Positions 35,201-50,200 of a stretch of 64,000 nt of DNA are shown piece by piece; within the stretch, counting starts at the first letter, position 1, and each line of letters begins with the position of its first letter. The DNA comes from Xiphias gladius (lineage: Eukaryota > Chordata > Actinopteri > Istiophoriformes > Xiphiidae). The DNA lies in the NCBI RefSeq assembly GCF_016859285.1, contig NC_053411.1, positions 1,362,001-1,426,000 on the forward strand, given 5' to 3'. Made by a program: the position numbers and the translations under genes. The notes beneath the pieces were generated by a model. That model saw only the letters and a list, made by a program, of their open reading frames with translations. It searched no databases and was not told the DNA's origin.

Positions 35201-38200
35201 TTAAAAATGGAGTATGTGATACTGACCATCATAACCCTTGACTTGTCGGTAGTTTAAAAATGAGTTTAGGCTTTACATTACGTATGTTACTTATGATGGT
35301 TGCACATAAAATCCTTTCTAACCTCCTTAATAACATGCATTATTCAGGAAAAAGTGAGAGCACTGTGGAGCTGTGTACATACACTCGGCCTTGACAGCAT
35401 TTGCATTGATGGAAGCATATGGTCGTCGTGCAGCACGGCGAGGCTGCAGTATGTCCTCACACACCCGCCGAGCAATGCGGGTCAGCTTGGTGGTCTGCAG
35501 GATGAATGTCTGGCGATTTTTGGCCAGCAATTTGGCTCGACCCTCGTTCCGGGTGAATGGCGACATACCCTGGACCTCCTGGCGTGTCATGTGACTACGG
35601 GGACCTGACTCCTGGACAGAGAAGAGAGAGACACCAACAGGCATTCAGGGGGCATGAATTATTTCTGTACTGCTTTTAATTGATATAAGAACATTATTTG
35701 AGATTAGATCTGACTATAAGAATGTACACTTACAGAGCCACCTCTAGCAGCACCCTCTAGCTGTGTGGGGGTCTTCAGGCCTCCATACTTCTTCCAGTAG
35801 ATCCAACAGGAAGCGCATAGTCTGCACTGCATGTTGGGAGGCCCCCAGGCATACCACTGAGGAGACTGGGCCGCTGGGTTAGTGACAAGGGAATTTGTGT
35901 TAAGAGAACATCTCTGGAGGCAGGTACTTGAATGATAAAAATACTAACTAATGACAATTTCTTTTTGTGTGTTGCACTGGTTTATACTGTAGATAGAGTC
36001 TAAAATGACACCAAAGCCTGCAGCTTCATTGTGTGGTCTGTACAGACAATTGATAGGAAGTAACTACTGTAAACTGCACCTGATATACTTTCATATACAG
36101 TATATTCACAGGAGCGCAGAATGGCTTTAAACCTCAGGAACTCAAACCCAGTTTTAAAAATCCATCCAATCCATCGTACTTTAGTATACAATGTCTGTGC
36201 ATTGTTGCTTGTGACACGTATGCATCTGCAATAGTGTAATTACAGGAACAGACATGCACTTTATTTGATCAAAACTTGGGCTGAAGTTCCAATCTTCGAC
36301 AAAGGACAACAAAAGCAACTCAAGATCAGCACTGTGCTTTTTTCCTCCCAAATGAAAATGATTCAGCTCACCTGATTACATATGTGATCTCCATTTAACT
36401 TCTATTGCAATGTCCACAAAGAACTGGCGCGACTTCCGGAAAGCCCAGGTTATCTGATGTCAATATCAACTCAAGATTTAGGAAATCTTTTATGCAATCA
36501 ATCCTTTAGTGATTTTTTTTTTTTTATTTGAGATTTTTTTTAGAACTTGTAGAGAATTGCAAAGTAAAACAGAACTTTTTTTTTTTTTTTTTTTTTTTAA
36601 ATTAAAAGATTTGATCAGTGCTGTCATCAGTGGTGTCATTTTTTTCCCTTCAAATTTCCTTTCCAGTTTGTACTTACTGTGGCAACTCTCACAGCTGAGT
36701 CCTTTCTGAAATCCTGCTGCCCCATTCATACCAGGCTTGCTGCCAGGCACCATGATCTGATTGGGGTTGGGTTTGGTGCTGGTTAATGAAGAGGAGAAGA
36801 GAGTTATTTTGACAGCAGTTCTAACTCAAGGTAGGTACTTCATGTAGCAGTTGACAGTAATACTCACTAGGTGGGGATGTACACCTGCTTAAGCTTACTG
36901 TCTGCCTCTGCTGCCTTTAGTCGTTTCTGACAGAGAGAAAACATTTCAGGGGTTTTTGAGGAAATTGACAGAAACATACGGTCAAACCCAAATCAAATGA
37001 TGCTTTTTAGTATTTTGTGGCTTGTTGTAGTCCTACCTGTTGGATATAGCGGTCGGTAGTCTTCCACATGTAGTAGAACTGGACCACACTGGCTAGAGAC
37101 TTCCAGGGTAACTGAAGAAAAAAACATCTACTGAACCAAAATTCAACATAAAGGATATATACAGCACAGTTCCATTAAATTCCACATCAGACTAAAGTTT
37201 ACAACAGAGTCTAAAATTTGAAGTTTTTTAAAGTTTCAACAGTGAATACATAGAATCTGAAATATATATTATTCAAGTTTCCACATATATACTGTAAGAG
37301 ACAGTAGAGTAGGAGAGCTCACAAAGTCCTGGCGAATGTCGTTGAAGTCTTTGCCGTATTTCTCCAGAGCTTCTTCAAACAGCATTGCCTCTGAGGCGCT
37401 CCACTCCTCCATCTCATCGCGGCAGAGCACCGGACCCCCCTGAGGGACCAGGGTGGACATGGCTTTGGCCAGGTCATAATTGTTCTTCTGCAACGTGTCC
37501 ATAGCATGGAACTAACAGTAGAGAGAAGGTAAAGACAAATGAAAGAACATTAGAGCTTCATTATCATAGACATCAGTTCTCCTCACTGGGCAGTATAACA
37601 TTACCATTGGAGGTTTGTCATTTGATTTCACCCACACATACTTGTAAACACAGCCAGATTGTAAATTCAGGGTGGTGTCACACAAACACTTTGTCCCAGT
37701 TCCATATATAGTAATATAACAAGTACTATGTAGAGGAGCCTGTTAAGAGTCCCAAAACCAATAAACCAATCAGCACTGCTATGCTGTACTACTTTGCCCA
37801 AGGTTTCCTGTGTCAGTTTGAGGCAGCTTGATTAAATATAACCATTAAAACCCCATCAACCTTGTGAGCACAACATCAACTAATCTGAAAACTAGATTAC
37901 ATCAAAGAGTCCTTCTAGTAAGGCTGGGCAATATGAATATAAACACTGACTGTGTTACAAAAATTCCTTAAAATTTCTAAAAATGGAGAAACTTTTATGG
38001 TATACTGGGTAGTTACTTTGTTTAACATACTAACAACCAATCATATCACAGAAATAAACGTATTTCTAACCAATCTTATGGCAGAGCAAACGTCCCAAAA
38101 AAAGGCATCAATGGTTGAGTTAGCCAAACAAACCACATGTTGTTGTTTTGGTGTCAGAAATCCCATAGTTAGATGGGAGAGAGGAGCACTCCCCTAGAGG

Positions 38201-39182
38201 AAACTTTATCGTGTCAGCACAGAGAGCATTACCTCAGCAGTCACAACAACCTGACGCAGCTGTGGATAAACAAAGTCACAGGACATTGGTGTAGAGACAC
38301 TGTGGCTACTTTGAGTCCTGTTATGACACGTTGTAGGTGAGACAGTCACAAAGAAGGCAAGGTTGCTTAAAAAATGACATGAAACAAATAGGTGATGTTT
38401 ACTATTAAGTAATTTGAAAATCTGTGCCAAGAAAGATGAGAAGCCAATTTTATCCCTTAATGCATCAAATAGTGCCAGCAGAATGCAAGTACACAATCTC
38501 AACCACCACAAATTAGACCCATCAACTGGAACGAGCCATTAAGGCTCTTAGACAGACACCTCAGCAATAAACTGTAACACTACTATGTGCTTTAACTCAA
38601 TCACACGTTGTCGCTTTTTTTTTTTTTTTAAAAACAGTAAAAGACGTGGTCCTAATAAAAACCGTCAAAAATAACCAGTTCAAGGTAAGAGCTCCCTGGC
38701 TGTCAACATTTTACCCTGCAGGGTAAAGTATATAGGGATTCAACCTGATACAATCGAAGATTTTTTGTTTATTTTTGTTGTTTTTTTCTATATATAAATA
38801 CAGACTGACAAAGATTATAGTGAATAAAATTTTTTGCGATACTGCCTAGCCTTTGGCTAAGATTAGCTTATAATTCAGGATTTGATTTTTTGTCATTGAC
38901 AATTAAAATAATTAAAAATTAATCAAATTCTGTGCAGCCAATTAACAAAGAATCAACCTGGGACTTTTGGGGAACACCCCTGCTGTTCCTGGATTGTAAT
39001 CCAGCCTTCAATTTGTTTAAAATTATGTACTAATGTTGACAGTGAATTAGTCTGACAGTAATTATACATGAAATGTACTTAACTGTTGTTTCAAATACAA
39101 AAACTCCACAAACAGTGCATAAAAATGTTTTCCTTGTCACGTTTGGGCCTATTAGGTACTTTCAATATGTCATGGGAAAACA

Positions 39183-39261
<79 letters not shown>

Positions 39262-42200
39262 GTCAATAGTCTCACCAGTGTGATGTCTCTGGAGGCTGCA
39301 GCTGCACTCATATGGAGACTGGGCTGGCGGATGGAGCTGCTGCAGTCCAGAGCCCGAGCAAATGTCCCCACAGCTCTGAAACAAACAGATACTGGTTACT
39401 ATCACTGATCTGTCCGTCCTACATTTGCAACTGGGAAATATTACTACTGTTTCTATGGTAATGTGTATAGTGTTGCTGAATATTCATTAAATGACCACTA
39501 GATGGAGTGTTTTGCTAAAAGGACCAATTTACTGGCAGCAGGATTATTCCATCCAAAGACAAATTTACTATAGATTTCCTTAAAACAAACATGCTGCACC
39601 ATCAAACACTATTATAACTAAATGCATATGCTAATTTATTTATGGCAAACCTTATACAAAATGTTTATATGTCATGTACTGAAACTAAAACTAACACCAT
39701 TATGTCCAGGGCAGATCGACATAATGGTATCTGTATAACAATAGTCACTGATATTCTGCTGACCTCAGTCTCATAACACTACGTTACAATCTTAAGTTAA
39801 GATCCTGCGAACAACTGATGTTGCATGTATTAACCATTAAAAAGTATTTAGTTTACCAAGAGATTATCAAACTTTTTGTTTATTCAAGAATTTTGTCTAG
39901 AAAAGCTGCCCTGCTGATGATCAGAAGTTGTCATGACAATAGGATGTAGAGACGATGATGCAACTGGGTGAGAGACAGAAGTGGAGCGCTACCTTGCAAC
40001 CACCAGAAACTGGTCAATCTGAGGGTCTTTGAGCTGGTTGTTGGGGTCCCAAACCTTGGTCTCCAGCTTCTCCTGGACCCGGTTATCTGATTCACCTGAA
40101 ACGAAGAGAAACTAGTTTCAAAATCACCTACTGGACACACTCTCTTTTTTCTTTTTATGGGTGGAAGTAGTGACTGATTTCAGGAAACATTTGTTTAATT
40201 AATATCTCCAGCTGTTAGTGTGGTGCTCACCGTCAGCTAGTTTGTCAGGGATCTCTGCCTGGTACTTAGATCCCACACGGATCTCGCCCTGGTCTGCCAG
40301 CAGGGTCTTTTGGACAGGGTCGAACACCAACGAGTAGAAGAAACAGTCCTGGACAGAACATAAAATAAAAGATTACAGCTGCTTGCCAAATGTATTGTGT
40401 TCCTCCAGTTATTCCACTTTGTCTCTTTCTGTAAACAGTAAAAACTGAGGGCGCCCTAAGTAATATGCTGATGGCAGATGAACAGATGGTGTCTTACCTC
40501 CTTCTCCAGGTAGCTGGCCAAGACATCTGTTTCATTGAGGAGGGTGACGTTACATTTCCCCCTGAGGAGACAGTGAGGAGCATTCAGAGATCAAGATGTC
40601 CAAGACAAAGATGTAAAGACTATCCAGATTCTCAAAAGGTGAAAAAAGGTTTGATAAAAAGATATTTCATACAACGATATCACAGCCAGTAAGAATCAAG
40701 AAATGTTACAGAGCAACACCAATGAATATTGCTGGCAATTGATATAATAATGTTTTCACAAACTGCAGCCCTAAAAATGACTATAGAGTTGAAACAGCAA
40801 ATCTCTGACCAGTCTCAACCAAAAAATATTGTCCAACATATTGTACGAGCCAGTGAACACACTAAAACCTATAAACTTCACTCAAAAGAAACATATAGTT
40901 AACCTTTTGGTGGTCTGATTGTTAAATTTGCATATCTTTATTTTTATCCTAATACTTTTTCAACAGAAGAGTTGAAATATCTTTCAGTATTTTTGGATTA
41001 AAGGCAAGGTTCGGGTTAAACACACGAGTTATTCCCAGAAAATTCAACACAAGGCAATTGCGGCATCCTTGCAATTTCAAAAACCTGAATGTGCTGCTCG
41101 GAAAGTGAGCAAAGAACTCAGAATGCAGGTATGGAGAAACCCCACCTGCCTATCGACTAACGTTTTGAATCCAAGCAGCTGACTTAAGTTGCCAACTTTG
41201 AATACAGCCCATAATGTTTGAAATTTAATTAAGGCTGAGGGAACTTTTGAAATTTTAATCACAGCATCCCTAAATAGTCAATTGAGACTATGTTTCATGA
41301 GGCATTTTAACAAATATGTTATGTTTTATTTCTCTCTGATTTACCAATTAATGGAAATTCGGAAAACACCCACAATGATCATTCTATGTGAGTAAGTCAA
41401 AACTACTTTGAGAACAAAAAGTATTTCGTGCTACAGAGGAAATGTTTAAAAATATTTATGATACATTTGTCATTCAGATCACTTTTACTAATAACTTGAT
41501 TATTAATATGAAAACAATAATGTGAATAACACGGACACCCAGTGCTACTCAAGCTTTAGTTTGCATTAACGGTAATGTATATAGTATCAGTCAGTCACCT
41601 TCACTCCAGGTGACTGAAGTGAAGGTGACTGACTCCACCATACTTGGCTATGTATGTAATATTACTGCATGACAAAGTCCAGTATGGGGTATACATGTGC
41701 CCCTCCCTCACTGTAGAATCACCTGAAAATTCATTCATCAACAGCTGCGAAGGAGGAACAACAACTCTGTCTAAAGGGGAATGACAATGGGATGGCCCTT
41801 GCAGGGACAGAACATATCACTGCCTAATGACTGAGAATGCCTGCAGTAAGGATAATTTACCGAGCAGTTCGTTCTTAACCGTGCATGGCAGGTGTCTGGG
41901 TTCAAAATAAACTACACTTCTGTCAGAAGCTCCTTTAAACACATACCGTATGTGAGTAGCAGGTAGAGATTCGAACTGTCGAGACAGGAAGAGTTCTCTG
42001 TGTTTGAGCTGGTGTTTCTGTTGTTCAGACAGTACTGGTTGCTTGGACTCCTCTTCAAATTCTCCTAAAAAGACAAACACATCATATTTTAACTATGAAG
42101 AGTACAGTCTACACCTGCTCTATATGAAAAGTGCCCTAAGATAACCTCTGTTATGATTTGGCGCTATATAAATAACATTTAATTTAATTTAATTGAATCA

Positions 42201-43811
42201 TCACATGACATCACACACAATCGTAAACACATACATATTGACACACAGGATTCAAAAATATCCTGTAGGCTTAGAAGTCTAAAACAGTGATTTTTTTCCT
42301 GCCAGGCAGAGAAGAACATATATATGTCAAATAAAAATGTACTATATTTGTGTGGTTTTTCAAGAACCTGAAAATAACAAAAAAACATTCATGGTTGTGG
42401 TTCATGCACTGGCAGAGTGTATGGACAAAAGTATCAAGTAAATGCCTAATTTCCTTTTGCTCACAATGTGTCAATTTTTTGCAACTTTTTGTTCATGTGG
42501 AAGCCCTCTGGTGGCAACTATACCCTAAGCAGTTTCTTAGCTCACCTATAGCAGGTTTGCCTTAGCCTGCACATCTCATTTGTGCAAATCCTGTAGGAGC
42601 TAGCCAGAGTAAAACATCTGGCGCAACACCCAGCTGCTCCCAACAGCGTCAGGAGAGAGAGATTCCCTCCTCATTAAAATGCTTGATAGTTGCAACATAT
42701 AGATTCTGTGGAAAAATCACATTTCAGCATTCTTTTTTTTTAATATTTAGTAAGTAACCATAATGAAATGTTTTGGTTTTGTTTTAGTTTTGCTTTAATG
42801 CTTACCCACCCATTCTCTATTTTGCACTCTTTTCTCTCCCACTTTTTTTTTTTTTCTTTTACTCGATTATACCCCTTTCATAAAGTAGACACATGTACCA
42901 TGTGTGTGTACTGGAAGCGCGTTTTACCCATGGTGGACCTATTCATATAGAAAGCTTACACTCTAGTTGTCACTATTAGCAGAGACTCCAATCTGCTGCA
43001 CAGTTCCATACACTTCACACAATTACAATAAAATAGCAAATAAAAGTTAAGTTTCAGTTTCACTTTCTCCCCTCTTCCCATACATCTCTCTCTCTCTCAG
43101 CTACCCACACATCTGTGCTTTCTACAGTTTCTCTCTCCCTTTCTCACACTGGTTCCAAAATCCCATGCAAAGAACAAAAGAACAATGAACGTATCTTAGT
43201 AAAAAGTGTTGTCTGTGTATACAAAACCTGATTTAGCCTATTTGTCTTTGCCATAGCAAAAAACTATTGAAAACATATCAATGAGCCACATAGTTACACT
43301 GTGACATGTCTCTTCATTACAAAAGATATGGGCACTGTGGTTAACTTACTAACAGCTCCACAGACTAATAATGGTGAGTGCTGACAGTAAGAGAAATATG
43401 GAAGATTTCCAGCCTTATCCTTTAAGACAGGTTCAACTTTTCTGCTGGGGCCCTCTGTACTCATTGAAATTAATAAGGGGGCTTTGCTTATATTGCTATT
43501 GCTTCCTCTTTGAGCAGTTAATATTTTCTTAATCCTCTGTAAAGCACTTTATAAGAGTTCAAAGGTCATCAATTTATCAAGGCGGAGAGCATATTGGTCC
43601 TGCATGCTCCCTAGTGTGACTTCTTGCATTAAGAAATGCACGAATTTAGAACGTGTACTTGATCTTTGCCATCCACTACAACGCACATAACCACCAACAC
43701 GGTTATTAACGGACTTAGAGTAGAACAATGCAACTGTCTCACAATACCAAACCCATGTGACACCCATGTTTCCAGCAAGTAAGAAATGTGAAAAAATTAA
43801 GCCATAGGCAG

Positions 43812-43843
<32 letters not shown>

Positions 43844-44225
43844 TCAGCCACTAGATTCCGCATTCCCAATTTCAGGCGGGTGAGTAATTTGTTGCAAGCC
43901 GGAGGGGAGGGACTATATCACTCCATCTCTGTGGACTCCGCCCCTGCACTCAGCCACAGGAAACCCTGTCAGTGAGGGCACGAGAGAGAGAGAGAGAGAG
44001 AGACATAGAGAGAGAGAAAGAAAGAGCGCGAGAGAGAGACACAGAGAGATACCAAGCAAGAGGGACGGTACCTTTAGCCACACCCCTTTTCTGTTAACCT
44101 CTCAACCCCCCTCCCCCCTCCCCCTCCTGTCCAGCTAGTCCCTGCCACACAAAGTAGGAAACCCTGTGTACCAAACCTGAGGCGCCCATCCCCCCCAACA
44201 TGTATCCCCAACTCCCTCCACATAT

Positions 44226-44290
<65 letters not shown>

Positions 44291-47200
44291 AAGAAACCAC
44301 GTACACACAGAAGGAGCGACAGGCACTTACAGTGCACACAGCATAACAGTAACACACTCCTTCTACAGACAAACACACACAGACATACACACTATATTTG
44401 CTTTGACAAAGACACAAGGCAAGTCAGAATTAACCCGTTCCATGCTGTGGCCCTCAGGGACAGATCAAGGGCCTTTTGTTCCGCACAAAGAATTGATGTG
44501 TGAGTGTAGAAGGAGAAGGAAGAGGAGGGGAGCAGAGATGAGAAAAAAAAAAAAACGATAAAAAGCGAGGTTTAGTATAAATGAGTAGCAGCAGAGAGAA
44601 GGCGCCTGTCACTTCTTCATCACTGGCACAGGATCATAACGTTCTAAGCCATTACAAGATTAGACATTAGGAGTGTTTCATGAAGCACGACTGCCATTTA
44701 AACCAGGCTTACTTCAGTGATCAGGCTTATTTTCAAGAAATTCTGTTTCATAAAAGGGGGTTAAAAAATAAATATGTTGAAAAATAATAAATAAAAATAA
44801 GGTCTGAAAAAAGTTAGCATGGAAATTTATCCTTCTGGACTAGCTTGGTCCATCTTCGCTTTTTCTCAGGTTACAGTCAATCTACCAAACAGACAGTTTT
44901 TCCAAAGTTCCTCCCCAGCAGGCCCACAGTATGATGTAGTGTAAATGAAGGTCTAAAGTCAAACTGCACTAAATCAAAAATTATCACAATCTGACAGACC
45001 ATAGGCTGCAGTTATTGTAAACTTACAGTATAATGTAGAACTGAGACCTTTATCAGTCTCAAGCATCTGCACAGTTTCACAGTCAGCACATGGCATGTGC
45101 TTCCTACAGAGCCTGGCAGGTGTCATGGTGGGGGAAAAAGTTCAATTGTGTACATGAAATATGCTCTCAAAACGAATAATTTAAATGCAAGGACTTTTGC
45201 ATTACAAAATTTGCTCTTGCGAATGAATAATTTTAGCGCATTAATCAACGCAATGTAACATGATACTGCTGCATTGTTTAACGGATGTCAAAGATAACAA
45301 TTTTTTTGCAAAATCCTAAATATGTCCACATATATCCTTACAAAATCAACAAAAAACATCACTGAATTCAAACAGCTGATGTACATTAGCTTGTCAATGG
45401 CCCGATGACTCTCACCATTTATTTTGCACTATTTTTCAATAGATCCATGACTATGAAGGATTTAAAGACACCAAAACACTGAGACTGTGATTTATAACAA
45501 GAAAAGATTTTACAACTCTGAAAAGGAATGAAGGCAATAATTTCAGTTTTTTCCCCCATAGATCACAATGTAAACAGCAGAATTCATGTTTACATTAATA
45601 AGTGATCTATCAGGAATGTGAGCTTGCATGTGTTTAATTGGCCAATGCAGCATCTTGCCAGCTAATTGAACTGTACTGTGGCCAAAGTTGAGCCAGGTTC
45701 AACTTTTTTGTTGGATGACCATGTGTTTGTCAATGTTAGTCAGCTTTAGGTCTTAATTGGCATATTTTACTAAAAGCTATATTGCCAGAGCAGTGGATAA
45801 ATGCTAAATTTAAGAATTGAGTAATTTCAAGTGTCATAATTAGATTAATTACATCTTCAGTATCTGGATAGAACAATGAGACAACAAGAAGACAATCTAA
45901 AGAGACTGCTCAGTCTCTTTAAAAGAATAAAAGCCTTTAAGAGGACACGTCAAGGCTGCTACCAGTCACAATGACAACATAAAAATTAAATTACCAACTC
46001 TGTATTTATTCTAATCTCAGACTTGTCTACACACAACCAGAGAGCAAACACTTAACATCCGTGTGTGGTGCTGGGCGAACTGAAAAAAATCCATGCATCC
46101 ATTTTGAGGTGTGTGTGTGCGCGCGCGCGTGCATGCGCGTGTACTTCTATCTCTGCGATGACCAGTTTGAGTTATAAACATTATGGAATGAGGGCATTTT
46201 GGGAAATTGAGGACATTTTCGCTGGTCCTCCCTACCTCAAAGGGCTGTTTGAGGGTTAAGACTTGGTTTCAGGGTTCAATTTAGAATAAGGTTTAGGTTA
46301 GGGTAAGCAGCTAGGGAATGTATTATGTCAATGAGTGTCCTCACAACTTATGTAAGACGTGTGTGTGTAGATGTCTTTGTCTGAAGCACTGCAGCCCAGG
46401 GAGGGGGGGCTGTTGGGGTGGGGTGGGGTGGTGTTGGGGTGGGGGTAATGAGTGAATGTGATCAGGCTTCAGTAGTCTGCATTCCATTAGCACCACCCCA
46501 CTACCTCCACCCTCCCACCTCCTTGGCTCTCACAAGACACAGATTGGGCTCATAGGCCTAGCAGGGTAGGGTGGGGCAAGAACCTTATACTGAGACAATA
46601 CTGTAAGACAATGTTACTTATAAAAATGTTAGAAATAATCATTAATTTATTAATCACTATTACCATTATCATTAATACTAATATAATAATAATAATTATA
46701 TTATTATTGATATTTTATATATCAGTGAGTAGACTGACACTGTACAGATACAGACTGATGTTTCTTTTCCCTAACAAATGATGTTTGGTCAAGTACAGAC
46801 ACTGGCTTGCAGAGAGCACATTAATGAGAGAATAGCAAACTGACTAAACTATAAGATTACTAGAATAAGAATTTTGAAACATAAGATGTACTCAGGACAT
46901 AACAAAGGACAGGAATGCATTGTGTTTGATTATTGCATCCCTTTTTGAACAGCATGGAGTCAATAAATTCTTTTTAGTCTTTTGAAATTAACGTTGGGAA
47001 TTGGGCATTTTATCCAATCCGAATCCAGATTATTAATACATAAGTGAGTTACTAAAATTATACATAACTAAAAATCAAAAGATCCAGTCAAAATCAGTAA
47101 GTTTAGAAGGCAGACACAGCTTTGAGTGGCAGCCTAATTATTGTTCACAACTTGTAGCTACAACCTGAAAATGACAGATAGAACTTAATTCCTTCTCAAA

Positions 47201-50200
47201 AAAATTTTTGTGCCAAAGATGAACATATAGTAAAAATGCTGACTGAATATATATTTAAATATTGAGAAAACAGTAGCTACTGACTTTGGAACACCTTATT
47301 TTCCAATAGCTACTTGTTCCAAATACTGCTAAGGATTTAGAATTAAAAGCTGATCTGCTTAATTTATTGACATGATACAAAAATATAAACTTGAAGTGGA
47401 AGATTCTGACTGCTGAAATTTATGTGACGCCATCAAATAATGGGTTTTACTAGAGAAGACTCATCCCTCTGTTGTATTTGTTAGAGCTTCAGAAACACTC
47501 AGTCCACTCTGATTGTACAGTGGTTTTACAGAGTGATGCTGCTTTACCTTATAAACTATCTTGGACTGAGTACTGTCAGCAGTGTTGTGTCGAAGTCTGT
47601 TCCCCAATGGCTTGCAGGGAACACTTTAACCTGACGACAAAGTTTAAGTTTGGTCTGTCATCAAGTTAAGTCATGGAATTAATGTTAGTTAGCGACAGCT
47701 GATACGACCTGCTGTTTGTTTGTACACTAGGCCTTGCTTAATGAGAGCATCAGTACTCAGGAGTCATTTGACTGGTGCAGCCAAATAATTTGTCACGTAC
47801 GCACACTATAAATTTCCCTTGCATAGGTGAGCAAAATGCTCACACTGTAGAGCCACGGTTGGACCGCCAATATTTTTCAGGCAATTATTTAGTCACATAC
47901 AGTAATTACTTCAAGGTCCCACAGCGCAAAGGCGGTCTCAATCTGGAGAGTTGTACTCAGCTGTGATTGGGCAGTTCTGTTTTCCTGTTGAGATTATACT
48001 GGCACACAGCAAAATTGTTCATTTCTGGAGTGACCCATTTCCTTGCATTGTTTTTCTCCTTCAAGTCCCTAAAGTTAATTAAAATTAAAGCTCATTAAAA
48101 TATTCCATCCAAGAGAACTGGGAAGCATCAGAGGACATTTGCATAAAGTTGAACCTTTTTTCAACTTTCCAAGGTCACACCACTGGGTGCCTTTTGAGTC
48201 TTCTTTTTAAGGCTTTGTTGTCCTAGCAAGATTACAAACCCTTGAATAAACCTTGAATGCATACAGTTGTTTCTGTTATTTAATACTCAAATACTTACTC
48301 TAAATAATAATTAAGGTTTAAGCAAATGTGATTTACCGCTGAGATTAGAATGCAGTTTTTTCTAATACACTGATTAATTTGTGCCTGCCTATATCAACAT
48401 TGACCGCCACATATTGATTTTCTATTTTTCAAGTTTTTTCTCTCTCTCTCTTTCTCAAACACACTGACAACGAACCATTCTGCCATAGTCAGACTGGCAA
48501 TTGGGAGAACTGGGAGAAATCCCAGCGTATCAGTGGGCCAATGGGCTGTCAAAAAATCCATGAAGTTTATACTGTCCCTGTCTGTCTCTTTACGGCCTGT
48601 CATTCGGGGTACGCATGAGAGTGTGCTGTATGCACGTGACTGGGCTCACTGGCCAATATGTAATCAACCCTCACAGACTTGGGTCGGGTTGGTGAGGGTT
48701 GTTATTTGTTTGACACAACTTGAAGCAATGGAGCTGTACATATTGTTCAGTTATTTATTTGTCACAAAGTACTTGGCAATTAAAATATTTGCTATGGAGG
48801 TACAGTGCTGTATTTGCCGCCTTCCCGATTTCTTCTGTTTTCGCATGTCTGTCACACTTAAATGTTTCAGATCATCAAAGAACAATTAATTTAAGACAAA
48901 GACAAAGTGAGTGAACAGAAAATGCAGCTTTTAAATAATCATTCCTTTTATTAAAGTTAAAGAGTTATTCGAAACCTATATCACCCATGTGAAAAAGTAA
49001 TTGCCCCCTGAACCTAATAACTCGTTGTGCCATCCTTGCCGGCAAAAACTGCAAGCAAACGTTTGCGATAACTGGCAATGAGTCTTTCACATTGCTGTGG
49101 AGGAATTTTGGCCCACTTTTCTTTGCAGAATTGTTTTAATTCCAGCACATTGGAGGGTTTTTGAGCATGAACTGCCTGTTTAAGGTCATGCCACAGCATC
49201 TCAATCGGATTTAAGTCAGGGCTTTGACTAGGCCACTCCAAAACCTTCATTTTGTTTTTCTTGAGCCATTCAGAGGTGGACTTGCTGGTGTGTTTCGGAA
49301 CGTTGTCCTGCTGCATAACCCAAGTGCGCTTGAGCTTGAGGTCACGAACTGATGGCCGGACATTCTCCTTCAGGATTGTCTGGTAGAGAGCAGAATTATT
49401 GATTTGGTCCCATCAATTACGGCAAGTCGTCCGGGTCCTGAAGCAGCAAAGCAGCCCCAGACCATCACTCTACCACCTCCATGCTTGAGTGTTGGTATGA
49501 TGTCTCTATTGCAGAATTCTGTGTTAGTTTTACGCCAGATGTAACGGGACCAACACCTTCCAAAAAGTTCCACTTTTGACTCATCACTCCACAGAATATT
49601 TTACCAAAAGTTTTGGAGGTCATCAAAATGTTTTTTGGCAAATGTGAGACACGCCTTTGTGTTCTTTTTGGTAAGCAGTGATTTTCGCCTTGGAACCCTC
49701 CCATGGATGCCATTTTTGTCCAGTCTCTTTCTTATTGTGGAATCATGAACACCGACCTTAACTGAGGCAATTGAGGCCTGCAGTTCTTTTGTGACCTCCT
49801 GGATGAGTTGTTGATGCGCTCTTGGATTAATTTTGGTAGGCCGGCCACTCCTGGGAAGGCTCACCACTGTTCCAAATTTCCTCTATTTGTAGATAATGGC
49901 TCTCACCATGGTTCTCTGGAGTCCCAAAGCCTTAGAAATGTCTTAGTAACCCTTTCCAGATTGATAGATGTCAATAACTTTGTTTCTCATCTGTTATTGA
50001 ATTTCTTTAGATCACAGCATCATGTGCTGCTTTTTGAGATCTTAAAGGCTACTTCACTTTGTTAGACAGGTTCTATTTAATTGATTTCTAGATTCAACAG
50101 GCCTGGCAGTTATCAGGCCAGGGTGTGGGTTGTGAAATTGAACTCAGCTTTCAAATAATGTGGTTAAATCGGTTAATTTATTAAGGGGGGGAAATTCCTT

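Noticed and set aside
41077..41262. Possible extra mta2 exon between 40561 and 41947
   Set aside because: The flanking exons join in phase and match the continuous MTA2 sequence (THIR then GKCNVT), leaving no room for another exon.
44074..44417. Cys-Val-rich ORFs in three frames
   Set aside because: Produced by the CA microsatellite at 44227-44286.
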